DNA of 64,000 bases. Source: Cristatella mucedo (taxonomy: Eukaryota; Bryozoa; Phylactolaemata; Cristatellidae). The translations under genes and the position numbers were made by a program. Positions 36,188 to 47,998 of the stretch are shown here, piece by piece. The stretch's first letter is position 1. Each line of letters begins with the position of its first letter. The notes below the pieces were generated by a model. That model worked only from the letters and a program-made list of their open reading frames with translations. It was not told the origin of the DNA and did not search any database. The stretch lies in contig WPIO01000018.1 of the NCBI GenBank assembly GCA_009760855.2, positions 2,032,501-2,096,500 of the forward strand. Reading direction: 5' to 3'.

Positions 36188-36382
36188 TCTGATAGCAAAG
36201 GATGCAAACTATGGCCCACACAAAAAACACAGGTCTTAAAGCCGGAAGATTCCCGAACAAAAGTAGCAACCGTTTTTGACCGCATGGACTGAAAGAATGA
36301 GAATCCGGGTAGGGTGGTCCCAGATGTGCAGCCACTGGGAGCAGGGTGTCATCCACGACTCGGTCAGCAAAATTGTATCAAG
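36188..36382 (-). repeat. Inverted duplication, right arm
   Basis: Reverse complement of 35050-35244, about 99% identical, lying inside Tigger-like subterminal sequence. Similar words (GGTTGGTTA-TA-GGCAAGG) flank it on both sides, which could be a target duplication or simply the tandem subterminal repeat. Confidence 0.9.
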
Positions 36383-36524
36383 GTTGGTTAAGGCAAGGTT
36401 ATAGGCGATGTTCAAGCGTTATTTCAGTCAACAAGTTTTTTCTTAAGCAAAGTTTACTATAAAATCAATCCTATGAAATTTGTAATTTTGCTCCGAATAC
36501 GATTCTTCAAAGCATTTTTCTCAT

Positions 36525-36755
36525 TCATATCTTCAGTAAGATAAGCTCATCATATTCAGTGAAATTCTCTTCCAAATATCGACGATCTGTGGCCAGCGTT
36601 TTAAAGGCGTAGGAATGAGAAGTCTTCTGAGAAATATTCTGGCCGATTGCAATATCGTCATCTTCTTCTTCTTCAATGTTCTCTGAGGTATTCATGTGGT
36701 TTCGTTTCACCTCGTCGCACATGTGCCAAAGCACTCGACGTGCCAAATGTGCCAC
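36525..36755 (-). pseudogene. Tigger-type transposase C-terminus
   Basis: A 76-codon frame with an acidic run (IEEEEDDDI), then TSHSYAFKTLATDRRYLEEN and EYDELILLKI. This pattern (HSxAFxxLxxxxxYLE followed by a DxxLLxK segment) is what follows the DDE domain in Tigger/Jerky-type transposases. The DDE core and CENP-B-type DNA-binding region are absent. Orientation agrees with the terminal repeat at 36094 being the 3' end. The identification rests on motif resemblance only. Confidence 0.45.
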
Positions 36756-36790
36756 CGGGATTAGGATCTTACCATGTTCCAGGGCCAGGT

Positions 36791-37537
36791 CCTAATCCCG
36801 CTGGCAATTCCGAAACAGAAACGTCTGCAGACAGCTTGCTGCCGTGCTTACTCGTAGCTCGCTGTCGCGAATGATAAGACAATGTTCTATGTTGTTGCCC
36901 GGACAGTTCGCGTCCCACTGTAATGCTTCGAGTGCAATCGAACGCGCGGTAGCGATACTGACGAGGCCATTCAGTGAATGCTTTCGATTCCAGCTCCGTG
37001 CTACCAAAGCTCGAGATTATGGCTTTCGTGAGTTTCGTACTGGGTTTGGAAAAGTCAGCGGCAGAGGGGGGAGTAGCCAAACCTGATAGATCTACTTCGC
37101 ACGCCAACGCTGCCAACCTAAGCTGCAGTCTGCTACGTAGCTCAATGAAGTCGCAGCATAACTGGAACGCTGCTATTAGTGCTTACTTATTCAGTGTGTG
37201 TTGCCCACACGAATAGTGTCTAAATAAAATAATATAATTAAATAATATAATAATTAAATAATATAATTAAATAATAAAATAATGAATACAATTGCGAGAT
37301 GCATCGTTCCAAAGCATATAAGAATAAATCACCACTCGTGAGCTTGGGAACTGTTTTGCACAACCATAGCACACGTTAAACACGGAAAAGAGCAACCGAA
37401 AGAGATTATTAATAAACGAGCCCACATTTGTATCCAACTGACTGCCCGGTGTGGCATAGCTTAATAGCACCGCTATTTAAGTCAGTCTGTAATAAATGTA
37501 GAGGGGCTGATGGAGCATGCTATTGAATAATATTTTC
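36791..37537. other. No gene recognised
   Basis: Short mirrored frames (up to 115 codons, 36769-37116, minus) and an AT-rich (AATAATATAATT)n stretch at 37222-37280. No assignment. Confidence 0.35.
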
Positions 37538-38625
37538 CACTCGGGGAAAAGTGATTCAGGCCCATGAAATAGGGTATCACTTTTATGCTGACTTGACGCA
37601 GCTGTATTTGTCATTTAAACCGTCGGAATGTCGTGCAGCAACTGATAAACTGAATGCTTGCCTTGCCGACATTCAATCCTGGATGTCGGCAATTTTGTTA
37701 GACTGAACGGTGATAAAGATGAACTGCTACTTATAGGAAATCCTAGCCATGTAGCTGGACCGAAAGGCTTTGCTCTTCTCAGAGATAATGCTGTTGTGCG
37801 ACCATCGCCATCTCCTCGTAATTTAGGTGTCGCCATCGACAGCTGCATAAATTTTGAAAGCTTCGTTAAGAAGACTGCTACCACAGCTAGCAGCCATCCC
37901 GTGTGATCATTAGCTAAGATTAGGTGTCTTAAATGGTGGCTTGCAAAAAGTTTAACTAGCTCCTTAGTTCTGTCTCGGCTAGATTATTGTATATTCTTTT
38001 TCGTCGGGCTTTCAAAAAACGCCACCAGGCCACTGCGGCTGGCTACGAATATGGCTGCAAGGCTAGCTTGCAAATCTCAGTGTTTGACCACGTGTCTCAT
38101 TTGCTAAAGAGCTAGGATTGCTGAAGGTTGATCAACAGATACAGAGCAAAGTTCTTACGGTGACTCACAAAGCCAGCCACTGCCTGGCTCCTTCATAACT
38201 TGCTGAACTGCTGCGCCAGTTTCGGCCTCCTCGTGCCCTCAGGTCCTGTATCGTCAATGAATGAGCTGTTCCATTCCTCCGCTTTAAGACCGTTGGCGAC
38301 AGAAGCTTTAGCTCTGCAGGTCCTAGACTTTGGAACTCGCTTCCACAATTCTTTGGCAACGACAACTACTCTCCTGCTGACGACTATGGCTCATCCGTTC
38401 CAGCGGTCCTGAGCTGCTACTTCCATGCTAATCACTACCTCAACTGCTCTCCTGACTCTGCTATGCTTCCCGCTTTCTCTTTGTTACGTGAGACGAAGTC
38501 TTTTGGCTACCGAATGGATACAGAAAGCCGCTTAGGCTGAGAGTGGGCTATACATAACTCTCCTGAGAAACACCCATCTTCGTCGCTTTGTGGAGTTACA
38601 GACGGAAATACATTACACTACGGAG
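37538..38625 (+). mobile_element. L2-B LINE, 5'-truncated copy
   Basis: Begins inside the reverse-transcriptase palm. YADLTQ (near 37587) stands where YADDTQ is expected, then ATDKLNACLADIQSWM and DELLLIGNPSHV (frame 37658-37906), NLGVAIDSCINFESFVKK, SRLDYC and the 3' UTR. It ends in GTGGAGTTACAGACGGAAAT and ACATT repeats. Several stops and frameshifts, so inactive. Confidence 0.85.
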
Positions 38626-38865
38626 TTTAAGCTTCGCCGAACATCCCGCAGCTGTCGATTCTCGGAACCGATCAGAACAGTACGGTCCTCCAGTCATGAC
38701 TCTCGGTAAGCCTCTAGGAGTTGATATTTACTTATACCAAGAGTTTTTTGACAGACGGTCGGTAAAGTCTATGCCTGCTTGCAAAGAGGAAGCGAATTCG
38801 GTATTTAGGTAAAGAAACAAAGCACATGCTCTATAAGGTCCCAGCAGCTGTTTGCTAATGATCCC

Positions 38866-39150
38866 ATTTCTTACGCAACGACAACTACTCTCCAACTGCC
38901 GACTATGGCACATCTTTTTCAGCGGTCCTGAAATGCTACTTCTATGCTACTCACTACCTCAACTGCTCTCCTGACTCTGCTATGCTTCCCACTTTCTCTT
39001 TGTTGCGTGAGACGAAGTCTGTTGGGTACCGAATGGGTACCGAAAGCCGCTTAGGCTGTGAGTGCGCTATACAAATCTCTCCTGCGTAACACCCACATGG
39101 TCTTAATGACTTTGTGGAGTTACTGACGGAGATACATTACATTACATTAC
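38866..39150 (+). mobile_element. L2-B 3' tail fragment
   Basis: A second copy of the last ~280 bp of L2-B (CAACTACTCTCCAACTGCCG ... ACGGAGATAC), ending in (ATTAC)n. It lies 240 bp after the previous copy in the same orientation. Confidence 0.85.
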
Positions 39151-39249
39151 ATTTGTGCTTTGCAGCTGAAACATTATCAATATCATCGTAATTTTTCGTC
39201 ACAAGACTGTCTCCCAGTTAAAAAGACGCATAGAAGTGGTAGGACCTAA

Positions 39250-40005
39250 CTCGGTGATCTGACAAATGTGCGAAAGATAAATGCGCGCTGACAAAATCAC
39301 GCCAATAAATTTGCGATGTCACAGCCCCACCGCAATAATCCGCCAATAAATTCACGATCGCCAAGAACGTGACAAAAATTAAAGTGTAATAATATAATTT
39401 AAAGTAAATAGCACCTAACGCTGCGTATTGAAATGTCAAATCAAGTCTCACTAAAATCATATTTCATTTTAATGCAAATAAATTTGTGATTATACAGCGC
39501 AAAGAGAAGAGCAATGAAATAATATCATAAAAAATAGAGCCGCAAATACCTCTGCACATTGACATTTTATATCAAGTCTTAATGGAATCGTTTTTAAATG
39601 TACAAGTCAATATTATGCGACACTGTGTGCAAACAGCCCTTAAGATCACGCTCATTATACGTAGTAGAAATCGCAGTAAAACGCTTAGATAGTTAAACGT
39701 CTTTAGACTTGACGGCTAACTGAAAATCTTACTAGAAAAATATTTAACAGATTTTATTAAAAAACGAACATATTTTCTGATCTTCAATAATAATGTTAAT
39801 TTACTAAAATTTAGTAATTGTTCACTAATTTAAAATGATTTAATAAAGGATAATTATTTTTTATTTAGTGATACTGGCTTGCATTTGTTGGCGCGAACTT
39901 GATTTGTCGATTATCAACAAGCGATTTTGTTGGCGTGCAATAGTCCATCACGATTTTGTCAGTGCGCATTTGCCTTTCGTGATTTTGTCGGTGAACCGAC
40001 CTAAC
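39250..40005. mobile_element. Unclassified AT-rich TIR element, copy 1
   Basis: About 755 bp of AT-rich sequence with imperfect inverted ends of about 60 bp. The left end has TCGGTGATCTGACAAATGTG followed by AAATGCGCGCTGACAAAATC. The right end, reverse-complemented, has TCACCGACAAAATCACGAAAG followed by AAATGCGCACTGACAAAATC. The motif GACAAAATC recurs near both ends. No transposase frame is present. A second copy lies at 51885-52395. Confidence 0.6.
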
Positions 40006-41098
40006 TCAAGAGTGTTAGTAGATAGATATACATCACTCTGTCGCTAACCTTCCCTACTTCCTTGCGAAGAGTGTTTGAATTGCAAGGCGTACAATATGAA
40101 CCTCTGCTGACGGCCAAGTAATTGTTAATTTCAAAAGCACTAGGTTTTAGTATCTCGTGCCTAGCATCTGTTAAGGCATAGTAAGATCAGTATTATCACG
40201 GAATAGGACCGCGGGGTCATTGTGGCCGATCCAGGCAGAGAGTCCCCAAATCATTCGCAAAAAGAATATTCGTTACCGCCCTGATAAATCGCACTCCGTC
40301 CCCGCCCCAAACGCAGGCGAGAGCATAGGCTAGCTAGCGCCGCGTAGCAATGGCATGCGATTACTAACTATGAGCACGGCTGCTTACTCTAAACTGAGAG
40401 CCGCTTATAAAATGGCCGCGATACCTCGGGCTTACGATGTAGCTCCGGTGCCGAACGACAGTAAACCTTCAAACGTCTTCGGCTCGTAGTTAAGTAGAAC
40501 AACGCTAATAGAGGCGAATGTACTGTGGCTCATCGCTTGTTCGTCCGTCAGAGGGCGTAAAAATGCTGTGCCGAGAGCACCTCGCGGCCGCAGTGAAGAG
40601 CCATCCGCCCGCAGCATGCGATAAACCTACCGCCAGCGGCTGGCACGTTCGGTTGCTTACTCGCGAGCATAGGAATTATGAAGCGAGCATCGTACGCGCA
40701 GCGGAAGATCGATTACGCTGCATAATTTCAAGGAATAGCCAATTAATATATAAATACAATTACTAGCCCGTTGACGATCCAGTCGACGATCCATAACCAG
40801 AAATACGTGGAGCACGCTCGTGTGACAGTTTACTACTCTGCTGTTCGCTGCCAGAGGCTTTGGGTCTCGTACCGTATGCGAAGCTCTTATTCGCACTAGG
40901 GGTCAGCCAGCATGCATTTCGGCGCCGCACATGCATTCGTTACCGTCTCACTGGGTCGACCGCTGCTGCCGGGTGGACTGTATGCATATTAGACATGCAC
41001 ATTTTCAGAACGTGAAGGTACCCAAGGTCAGATTAATCGGACGAATAAAAAAATCCTCGGAATAGGTTGTATTTGACTTCCTCTTCAATAGATTAGAT
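40006..41098. other. No gene recognised
   Basis: Short frames only. A short direct repeat, CGACGATCCA, occurs at 40774-40790. No assignment. Confidence 0.35.
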
Positions 41099-41380
41099 AG
41101 ACTTTACCACATTTAAAAAGAAACTAAAAACGCACCTTTTTATCAAAGCATTTAGTGGGTCCCTGTGATGTGCTTATGCGTACTGACACTGTGCATGCTG
41201 CCACTAACCACACTTGCAGGATGACTCTGTGCATGTCACTCCTAACCATGTTATTCATGTTTTTTATCAAGCATGATCTTACTCACCATTCAATAGCGTT
41301 TCCCTTTGCAGCAGATATAAAGCGCCTAGAAAGAGATTGAGTTCTCTGAGGACGCTTTATCAAGTGTGATATATTTATTC
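41099..41380 (+). mobile_element. L2-A 3' end fragment
   Basis: Begins at the last codons of ORF2 (TTTKKKLKTHLF-like) and runs through the 3' UTR to AAGCGCCTAGAAAGAGATTG and an AT-rich tail. Confidence 0.85.
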
Positions 41381-41590
41381 TTATTGAATGTCATCAAATC
41401 ACTGGACGACCGATATGATTTCGCAGGCTAATAAATGCGCTCGCTAGCCACGAAGATATGCTCAAAAATGTTTGCATCGGTTCGATACTTGAACGTGGGC
41501 CGACATCAAATAAATATCACGTACTTGATTCATGCTGGGCTGTTACAAAGAACTGGCAGGAGTCACACGCCTTACGATTACGCTAGCGTT

Positions 41591-41659
<69 letters not shown>
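41591..41659. repeat. (CT)n microsatellite
   Basis: About 65 bp of CT dinucleotide. Confidence 0.96.
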
Positions 41660-41660
<1 letters not shown>

Positions 41661-42760
41661 GTAGAAGAAAGGATAGAAGAAAGAAGCGTAAGGAATACGA
41701 TAGGAAAGAGTGGTTTGTTGTCATATAAAAAGTCAAATCCTGTAAAAGGTCTCGTACGAGGTCAAAAAGACAACAGAAGGTCTTGTCAGATCGTGAAAGT
41801 CTGATTAGAGCTCTGTTAAGAAGATACACATGGCAAGACGAGGTCTTATCAGGGGGCAATCAAGCAAGAAGTGGTTAAACTGGCTTTGCGAGCTTATCAG
41901 GGAACTGTTTGAGTCGAATAAAGTCACCCCATTAATTGATAACGCATACAAATGTTCGAGACGTCTGAAGCGTGATCGGCATTCACTTTTTTTCAGTAAT
42001 GCCGAAAGGTCTGATTTATATTGGCTTTCAGGATTTTTCTCCGTTAACCTTCTTGATAATCAAAGGTAACGCCTCAACAAACACGACCCCGGCGGGGTCA
42101 AGCAGCGGATCTTGCTAGCGGCCCGGTTAATCATGAAAGAATCTGGCCACGCATTACAACCGTTTGGTCAAACCATTTTTTCTCGTCCCCCTAACGCCAT
42201 TCGCGCAGCCCAGTACCCCGCTTTTCGTTCTGCAATTTTTTTGCACCCTAATATTTTATAAATCGCAAGCTTGCACGTTACGTTTGTCAGACTGACCTCC
42301 AAGCTGTCCATTTTGCTTGTCCAACGAAGCCATCCAGCAATTAGTTCTCTCCTCCCTCCCCCGTCGCGCACCCTCTCTCTTGGACCCTCTGCTCTTTCAA
42401 AGGGCGCTGCGTAACAATCAGGATCGCCTGCAATCCACAGCGAACACATCCGTACTTGCTTACTGGGCTGCCGGTCGCGTCACGCCGCGCCGTTTATGGC
42501 TGATGCTGGGTGGCGGTCAAGGTCGCAAGAGCGAATCCCAAGTGATGCGAAATCAACGCGATGCAGGAAAATGCGCTGGACGGGCGCGGCGATATGAATC
42601 TCGAGGAAGCGCCTCGAGATTCGTTTACGACATGCCGTACGCACCGGCCAGTCAACGGAATCACTTCGAAATTGAGATCGAAGTTGTAGTTCGTATGTAC
42701 GTATGTATGTATATATTGTATGCCAGCTCCTGACTTGTGACCGTAAGGTCAAGGGAGCGT
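41660..42760. other. No gene recognised
   Basis: Contains a 79-codon plus frame (41830-42069) with natural-looking composition (WLNWLCELIRELFES) but no family I recognise, and short GTAT repeats near 42690-42715. Confidence 0.35.
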
Positions 42761-43574
42761 GTAGTTTGTATGTATGTATTGTATGTCTGATAAGCCACTG
42801 GTGAGCTGCTAGAAGCACCACCGAGAGGGGCCGGTGCACAGCTGTGGTCCGCCTGTGATCTGGTATGAACACAGGCCGGTAACCAGCTGGTGGCCAGATG
42901 GTGGATTCACCATCAGGATCGGCCAGTGCACTGCTGTGGTCCCCGCCTTTGATGTGGCATGGACCAGCTGGTGGCCAGATGGTGGATTCACCATCAGGGT
43001 CGGCCGGTGCACCCACCGTTGTGGTTGATGAGTCATCGGAGTCAACCAGGGGGGAGTCGTGTGAGAGCAGGGGCCGAGGGGAGCCGTGCGCTCTTCGGCT
43101 CCGTGCGTTAGTAATAAACTGTCGGTGTTGGGAATCGGCTGTCTCTCTGCTGTGAAAACAAATAGCTTGTAGTTTGTTCTCACAGCAGAGAGACAGCCGA
43201 TTCCCAACACCGACAGTTTAGTACTAACGCACGGAGCCGAAGAGCGCACGGCTCCCCTCGGCCCCTGCTCTCACACGACTCCCCCCTGGTTGAATCCGAT
43301 GACTCATCAACCACAACGATGGGTGCACCGGCCGACCCTGATGGTGAATCCACCATCTGGCCACCAGCTGGTCCATGCCACATCAAAGGCGGGGACCACA
43401 GCAGTGCACTGGCCGATCCTGATGGTGAATCCACCATCTGGCCACCAGCTGGTTACCGGCCTGTGTCCATACCACATCACAGGCGGACCACAGCTGTGCA
43501 CCGGCCCCTCTCGGTGGTGCTTCTAGCAGCTCACCAGTGGCTTATCAGACATACAATACATACATACAAACTAC
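42761..43574. repeat. 814-bp near-perfect palindrome
   Basis: Left arm 42761-43162 and right arm 43173-43574 (402 bp each) are reverse complements at roughly 98% by eye, around a 10-nt loop (TAGCTTGTAG). Each arm contains two copies of a ~50-bp unit with CAGCTGGTGGCCAGATGGTG and GATTCACCATCAGG. Open frames through both arms are mirror images of each other and not genes. No transposase is nearby. A transcript through the locus would fold into one long hairpin. Confidence 0.97.
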
Positions 43575-45087
43575 AGAAGTGCCGACTTTTCGCCGATCAG
43601 AGTGCCGCACCGGATCGCGATTTCGCAGCCAGTCCTGGCGGAGGGAGCTAAGTAGCGATCGGTGCGGTACGATGCGAGCCGGTCAGTCAGCTCGCGCGCT
43701 CGCACTGCGAGCGCAGGCCGGAGTGTGCGCGCGCTCAGTGTACTCACCAGTCTTCGGCGTAGTGGAACTGCATGGAGTACAGAATTCATTACAGGTGGTT
43801 CGGACGGTTCTATGTAGCCAGACGTCTTCGCTTTCCCAATGCTGGCCGCTGCCTCGGGCCGGGTCAAGGTCTCGCCATCGCCTTGTATTATTTCTGGCCA
43901 CGCCGAGGCGGCATGGGTCTCGCCCGCATGCATAGCAATACATACAACGGATATTATCAGTAAATTCCGCACAGCTTTATTTAGGGTATATATACCGATG
44001 TTGAGGTCGCGGTGAGCCAGTACAGTCTGGTGAGCTACAGAAAGTGCCTCCGACGAACGAGCCGTGCAGCAGCTCTTCACGCTCCGTGGGAGGGCTCATA
44101 TACCAACCAATCGCTTCGGCTTGTCCATCTCGCACTAACGAAGAACTCGGCGGCGAGACGGCGCAACATTCACCCGCCGCTTTATTATTTACTCGCGCTC
44201 GCGTGAGACGCTGCGGAGCAGGAAGAGTAGTGCTTAAAGCGGCTGCCTGGGCCGTCTGTCGATGGCGATTTTTTCTTTCGCGAAGTGAGGACGGATAACC
44301 CATGCAGAGCAACCGTTTGCAGCAAAGCAAAGCAGATCTTAAGCCTTCATCGCAATCAGGCCGTTCAAGGTTCGAAGTGAGTCTCACGCTTTGGAAAGAG
44401 AATGAAAAAACGCTCCGCCTCTTACTGACGTCCGCATTGACGCAGGCAGCGCGAACGTCTCATTCTGCACGCGAAGTAGCTAGCGCCGAGACGGGTGACG
44501 CTGGCTACCGAGAGGAACTTGCGAGCTTTCTCAGGCGGCACCAGACGAAATCAATTGCTTCCCAGATGAAGCTGCAGAACTAGTCTAGCCCGCACACGTC
44601 AGCTTGATGAAGCGCACGTCAATGCAGACTTGTTTCGCTAGTATTTAACGGGCCGTCGTTGCAGCTGCCGGCGAGTCCGGCAGCGTTGTTGCAATTGTGG
44701 GTGACTCAAAAGAAGCCGGGATGTTAAACCTCTCAACCGCATACACGTGCAAAGCTCCTAGAAAGTTTTTCGCCTTTCCGATTTTTCACGTTTTTTCGAC
44801 GTCAGCGTCTTATCGTATGAATAAGCGCGCTCTATGCCGGAGTTTCTTCGCGGCCGACGAAGCAACTCCGATCGATGGCGCACGAGCTGGCCTGCGAGTA
44901 CGCTCTAGCGTCAGATTCCCGCAGGATCCAGCGTGTCTGAGCGTCGCAGGCAGGTTCGCGCATCCGCCGCGCTTTGAGAACCATTAGAGCTCGCAGCGGA
45001 CGAGGAGCCAGCCGAAGAAGCGGTTGCAGGAAGCGGTTTCAGTCGGCTAATCATCAGACGAAAGAGCTCTCCTCGCTTCGCCGCCCG
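43575..45087. other. No gene recognised
   Basis: GC-moderate sequence with mirrored frames (169 codons minus at 43571-44080, 136 minus at 43977-44387). No domain recognised. Confidence 0.35.
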
Positions 45088-45225
45088 CGGTCAGCACTCG
45101 CACTGTGCGACCCAGATCCAGGGTTCGAGACCTGCAGCTGCCAATCCTGTATTGCAGACTGCAAGCGGCTGCGATAGCCTTTAAGGCTGTTCGGCTCTCG
45201 TGTAGGTGAGGCTATTAAAACGGAA
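45088..45225 (+). mobile_element. SINE-B, diverged copy
   Basis: GGGTTCGAGACCTGC (B box), AAGCGGCTGCGATAGCCTTT (body) and AGGCTATTAAAACGG (degraded end). Confidence 0.6.
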
Positions 45226-45404
45226 AACCTTAGGGTTTTGTTTTTAAGCATACCGACGAGCGCAGTGGCGGACGCAGTGGACGGTAGCAGGGTCGCTAGC
45301 AGCTCTGGAAGTTGCACTCGCTAGCGGAGCCGAACCGTCGACTGTCATGGCGCCGACAACGCAAACTGGCCCCAAGTGAGTTCAGCCGATTTAGCGGCCT
45401 AGTC

Positions 45405-45560
45405 TACACAGGGCGGCAGAAGAGCCTCAGCGACTCTCGCCGATGCTTGCAGCGGGCAATGCAGGATCACCCGCAGCGGGATTTGAACCAACGACCTCGG
45501 TCGCCAAGGGCGAGCCAGTTGATCAGGACAGCGAGCCGCGAAGCGCTTCGCACGGGCAAC
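45405..45560 (-). mobile_element. SINE-B, diverged copy
   Basis: Reverse-oriented: GCGGCAGAAGAGCCTCAGCG, then the B-box complement GGGATTTGAACCAACGACC and the head. Confidence 0.6.
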
Positions 45561-46054
45561 TTTGCGATGGCGCGCGCGATTGACGACGGGCAGAACTGGC
45601 GTCTGTGCGCTTCGAAGCGACGGTCACTCATTTCGCGATAGCACAGCCGACGATCGTCTGCGAACGTTTTCCTTTGACTCGCCTCGGTGAACTAGATCCG
45701 CGCTCGGTAGGCTCCACTTGTAGGGCGGAAGCGCCTCGCTTTGCAAAGAAGCGGCAATGGGAGGCCCACCCGCGGCGCGGCTCGGCGCGTAACGCGCTCG
45801 AAGCGGAAAATGGCCCTGATGGCGGCCGGCGAGCACGTTGGACTGCTGCGATGGCTCCGTCGCTTCAACGTGAAAAAGCTGAGGCTCGACCTCAGGTGAC
45901 ACGCCCAGTGGTCGCGATTACGGCAAGGGCTGCCGGAATCCAGGACGGGCGGCGCCCTACAAAAGGCTGACAGTCTGCTGGGCGGTCGAAAGTCGAAGGT
46001 CGCACCGCAGCTGTTCCATCGCGTGGCGAGCCGGCTGAACTTGAAATCGCGGCG

Positions 46055-46165
46055 TAATGCTAATAATAATAACAAAAATGGTAATAATAATAATAAAAAA
46101 TTTGCGTAGTGCTCTCCAAGAACTTAAAATTTCTATCTCAGCACTTTCGAGATGCTGTAAATAAA
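46055..46165 (-). mobile_element. L2-type 3' tail fragment
   Basis: (AAT)n-like run followed by GTGCTCTCCAAGAACTTAAAA, a degraded reverse copy of the L2-A/SINE-A 3' end. Confidence 0.5.
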
Positions 46166-47272
46166 GCTAATTAAACTTTGCCTATGGCGGTTTTCAGTCT
46201 GGTTATGCTGGCTTCGTGCTTAAGTCTTTTGTGCTGCTGGACGGTGGACTGCCTGCTGGCCGCACTTTCGTCTTCGGCTAGCCCGAGTGGCGCGTGTGAG
46301 GCTGCCGCGTCGCCGTACCTGCAACTACGAGAAGACAAAAAGCGCACCAGTTCCTCACGGCCATGTTGCTCCGTCAGTTTGCGTTGTCCTTTGCGTACCT
46401 GTGCTAAAAACGCGGTCTAATGCCACTTCCACTTCAGGTCAGAACCAAGCACGAAAGCAAGTCGAAGACACGACGCTCGTAAGGTTCTTGATCTCGGCCG
46501 CCGCCCGAAAATGCTGGTGGTGCCTGGCCCTCGTCGCGCGGCTGGTGACTTTTAGGTGCTGCATCAAGGCACGCAGGTATGCCGACAGTAGCGGGAAAGC
46601 GCCGGCGAGGACGTGCGCTCATATCTTAACTTATCAAGTGCGTATCCATAATGCGGACAAGTCTATTTGACAGCGGCGGACGGTTGCAGGCGTTCGACGG
46701 CGGCCGCGACGTACACCAACGGCTCGTGCCGGCCTGGAGCTCAAATCAGTTCCAATGCCAATACCAAGTCGGGAACCACAAGCGCGTCGTCGCCGCAGCT
46801 TGCGGCGGAGTAGTTACCCTAGGCGAGGTCTCGAGGTGACCGCCGCCGCCGCCGCCGCGGTGGCTGCGTCCGCGTGCAGACGGTCGCACAATTCGGCACC
46901 TTGGTAGGCGGACGCACGCTTCGACGTCGAGGCATTGACGGAGCGACGCTGAGCCGCTGAGCTGCCACGGTGCTGCTTCGTGCTGGGCAAGTGCGTTGCC
47001 GGCGAATCGGAGATTCCTACGAGACAGCTCTTGGCGTCGCTGGCTTGGAGGGATGCCCGCCACCGAATAGAGACTATTGAGAACGTTAGCGTGATTAACG
47101 GCCAATGTCGCATTCATTCGGTGACTCACCGGTTGCTGATCTGCTGGGCAATCGCATCGGCCTCGACGGCGGAGCGGCACGAAGCAGTCACTTCGCCGAA
47201 GGACGGCGAGGCGATGCTCATGGCGTACGCGTGTGTGGTGGTAGCGTTCGCAGAGGCTACAGCTGCCGAGCT
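46166..47272. other. No gene recognised
   Basis: An 80-codon plus frame at 46178-46420 begins with a hydrophobic, signal-like stretch but has no recognised homologue. 46840-46860 is a GCC-type repeat. Mirror frames to 244 codons are compositional. Confidence 0.35.
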
Positions 47273-47407
47273 GATCTGGCCCAGCGGTCAACGTGCTCTC
47301 GCCCCGGCCAAGTTCTGGCCGAGGTCGCGGGCTCGAGCCCCGTGGCATATGTGGAGCGCCTGAATAGAGATTGAGTTCTCTTAGAGCGCTACACGAATGA
47401 ATTATTT
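47273..47407 (+). mobile_element. SINE-A copy
   Basis: A box TGGCCCAGCGGTCAACGTGC, B box GGGCTCGAGCCCCGTGG, and the L2-like 3' end GAGCGCCTGAATAGAGATTG. Confidence 0.85.
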
Positions 47408-47417
47408 GTATTTTTTT

Positions 47418-47750
47418 ATAGTTTAGCTCTGCAGGTCCTAGACTGTGGAGCTCGCTTCCACGGCTCTTACGCAACGGCAACTACCATCCTGCTGCCGACT
47501 ATGGCTCATCCGTTCCAGCGGTCCAGAGCTGCTACTTCCACGCTACTCAATACCTGAACTGCTCTCCTGACTCTGCCATGCTACCCGCTTTCTCTTTGTT
47601 ACGTGAGACGAAGTCTGTTGGCTACCGAAAGCCGTTTAGGCTGTGAGTGGGCTATACACAACTCTTCTGCGTGACACCCACATAGTCTTTGCGGCTTTGT
47701 GGAGTGACAGACGGAAATACATTACGCTACGTTACATTATATTAAATGAC
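47418..47750 (+). mobile_element. L2-B 3' end fragment
   Basis: The last ~330 bp of L2-B from the ALQVLDCGARFH-like codons through AGACGAAGTCTGTTGG to ACGGAAATAC and an ACATT-type tail. It directly follows SINE-A. Confidence 0.85.
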
Positions 47751-47927
47751 GTTACATTAAACTTCGCTCTTGATTCACGACAAAGCAACTTCAGGCCAAC
47801 CGAGCAAGACGGCCATGCACGACGCTATCATTTAGATAAGTGTCCGCTTGAAATATAAGATAAGAAAGCTTAGCTCAGGTCCACGCACGGTACTGCTAAA
47901 ACCATCGACCGAATCGAGGTATAAAAC

Positions 47928-47998
47928 AAAATAATAAGTTTGTATAGCGCCCTCAGAGATCTTAATGTCTTTCTAGGCACTTGAGAATATCGAGTATC
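47928..47998 (-). mobile_element. L2-type 3' tail fragment
   Basis: AGCGCCCTCAGAGATCTTAA and TTTCTAGGCACTT, a reverse copy of the L2-A terminus. Confidence 0.65.

Larger units (their letters stand above)
36094..36790 (-). mobile_element. Tigger/pogo-like DNA transposon remnant
   Basis: Starts with CAGTAAACCTCGGTTATAAG, resembling Tigger-type terminal inverted repeats. Subterminal GGTTGGTTATAGGCAAGG repeats follow, then a coding remnant on the minus strand. It is interrupted by the 195-bp inverted LINE arm. The opposite end was not found. Confidence 0.5.

Noticed and set aside
42809-43651. Several 60-178-codon frames over the palindrome with identical products on both strands
   Set aside because: Mirror translations of the two arms; no start context, splice signal or homologue.
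46178-46420. 80-codon frame with signal-peptide-like start
   Set aside because: The hydrophobic stretch is suggestive, but the rest is Ser/Ala/Arg-rich, with no homologue recognised and no promoter or splice support.
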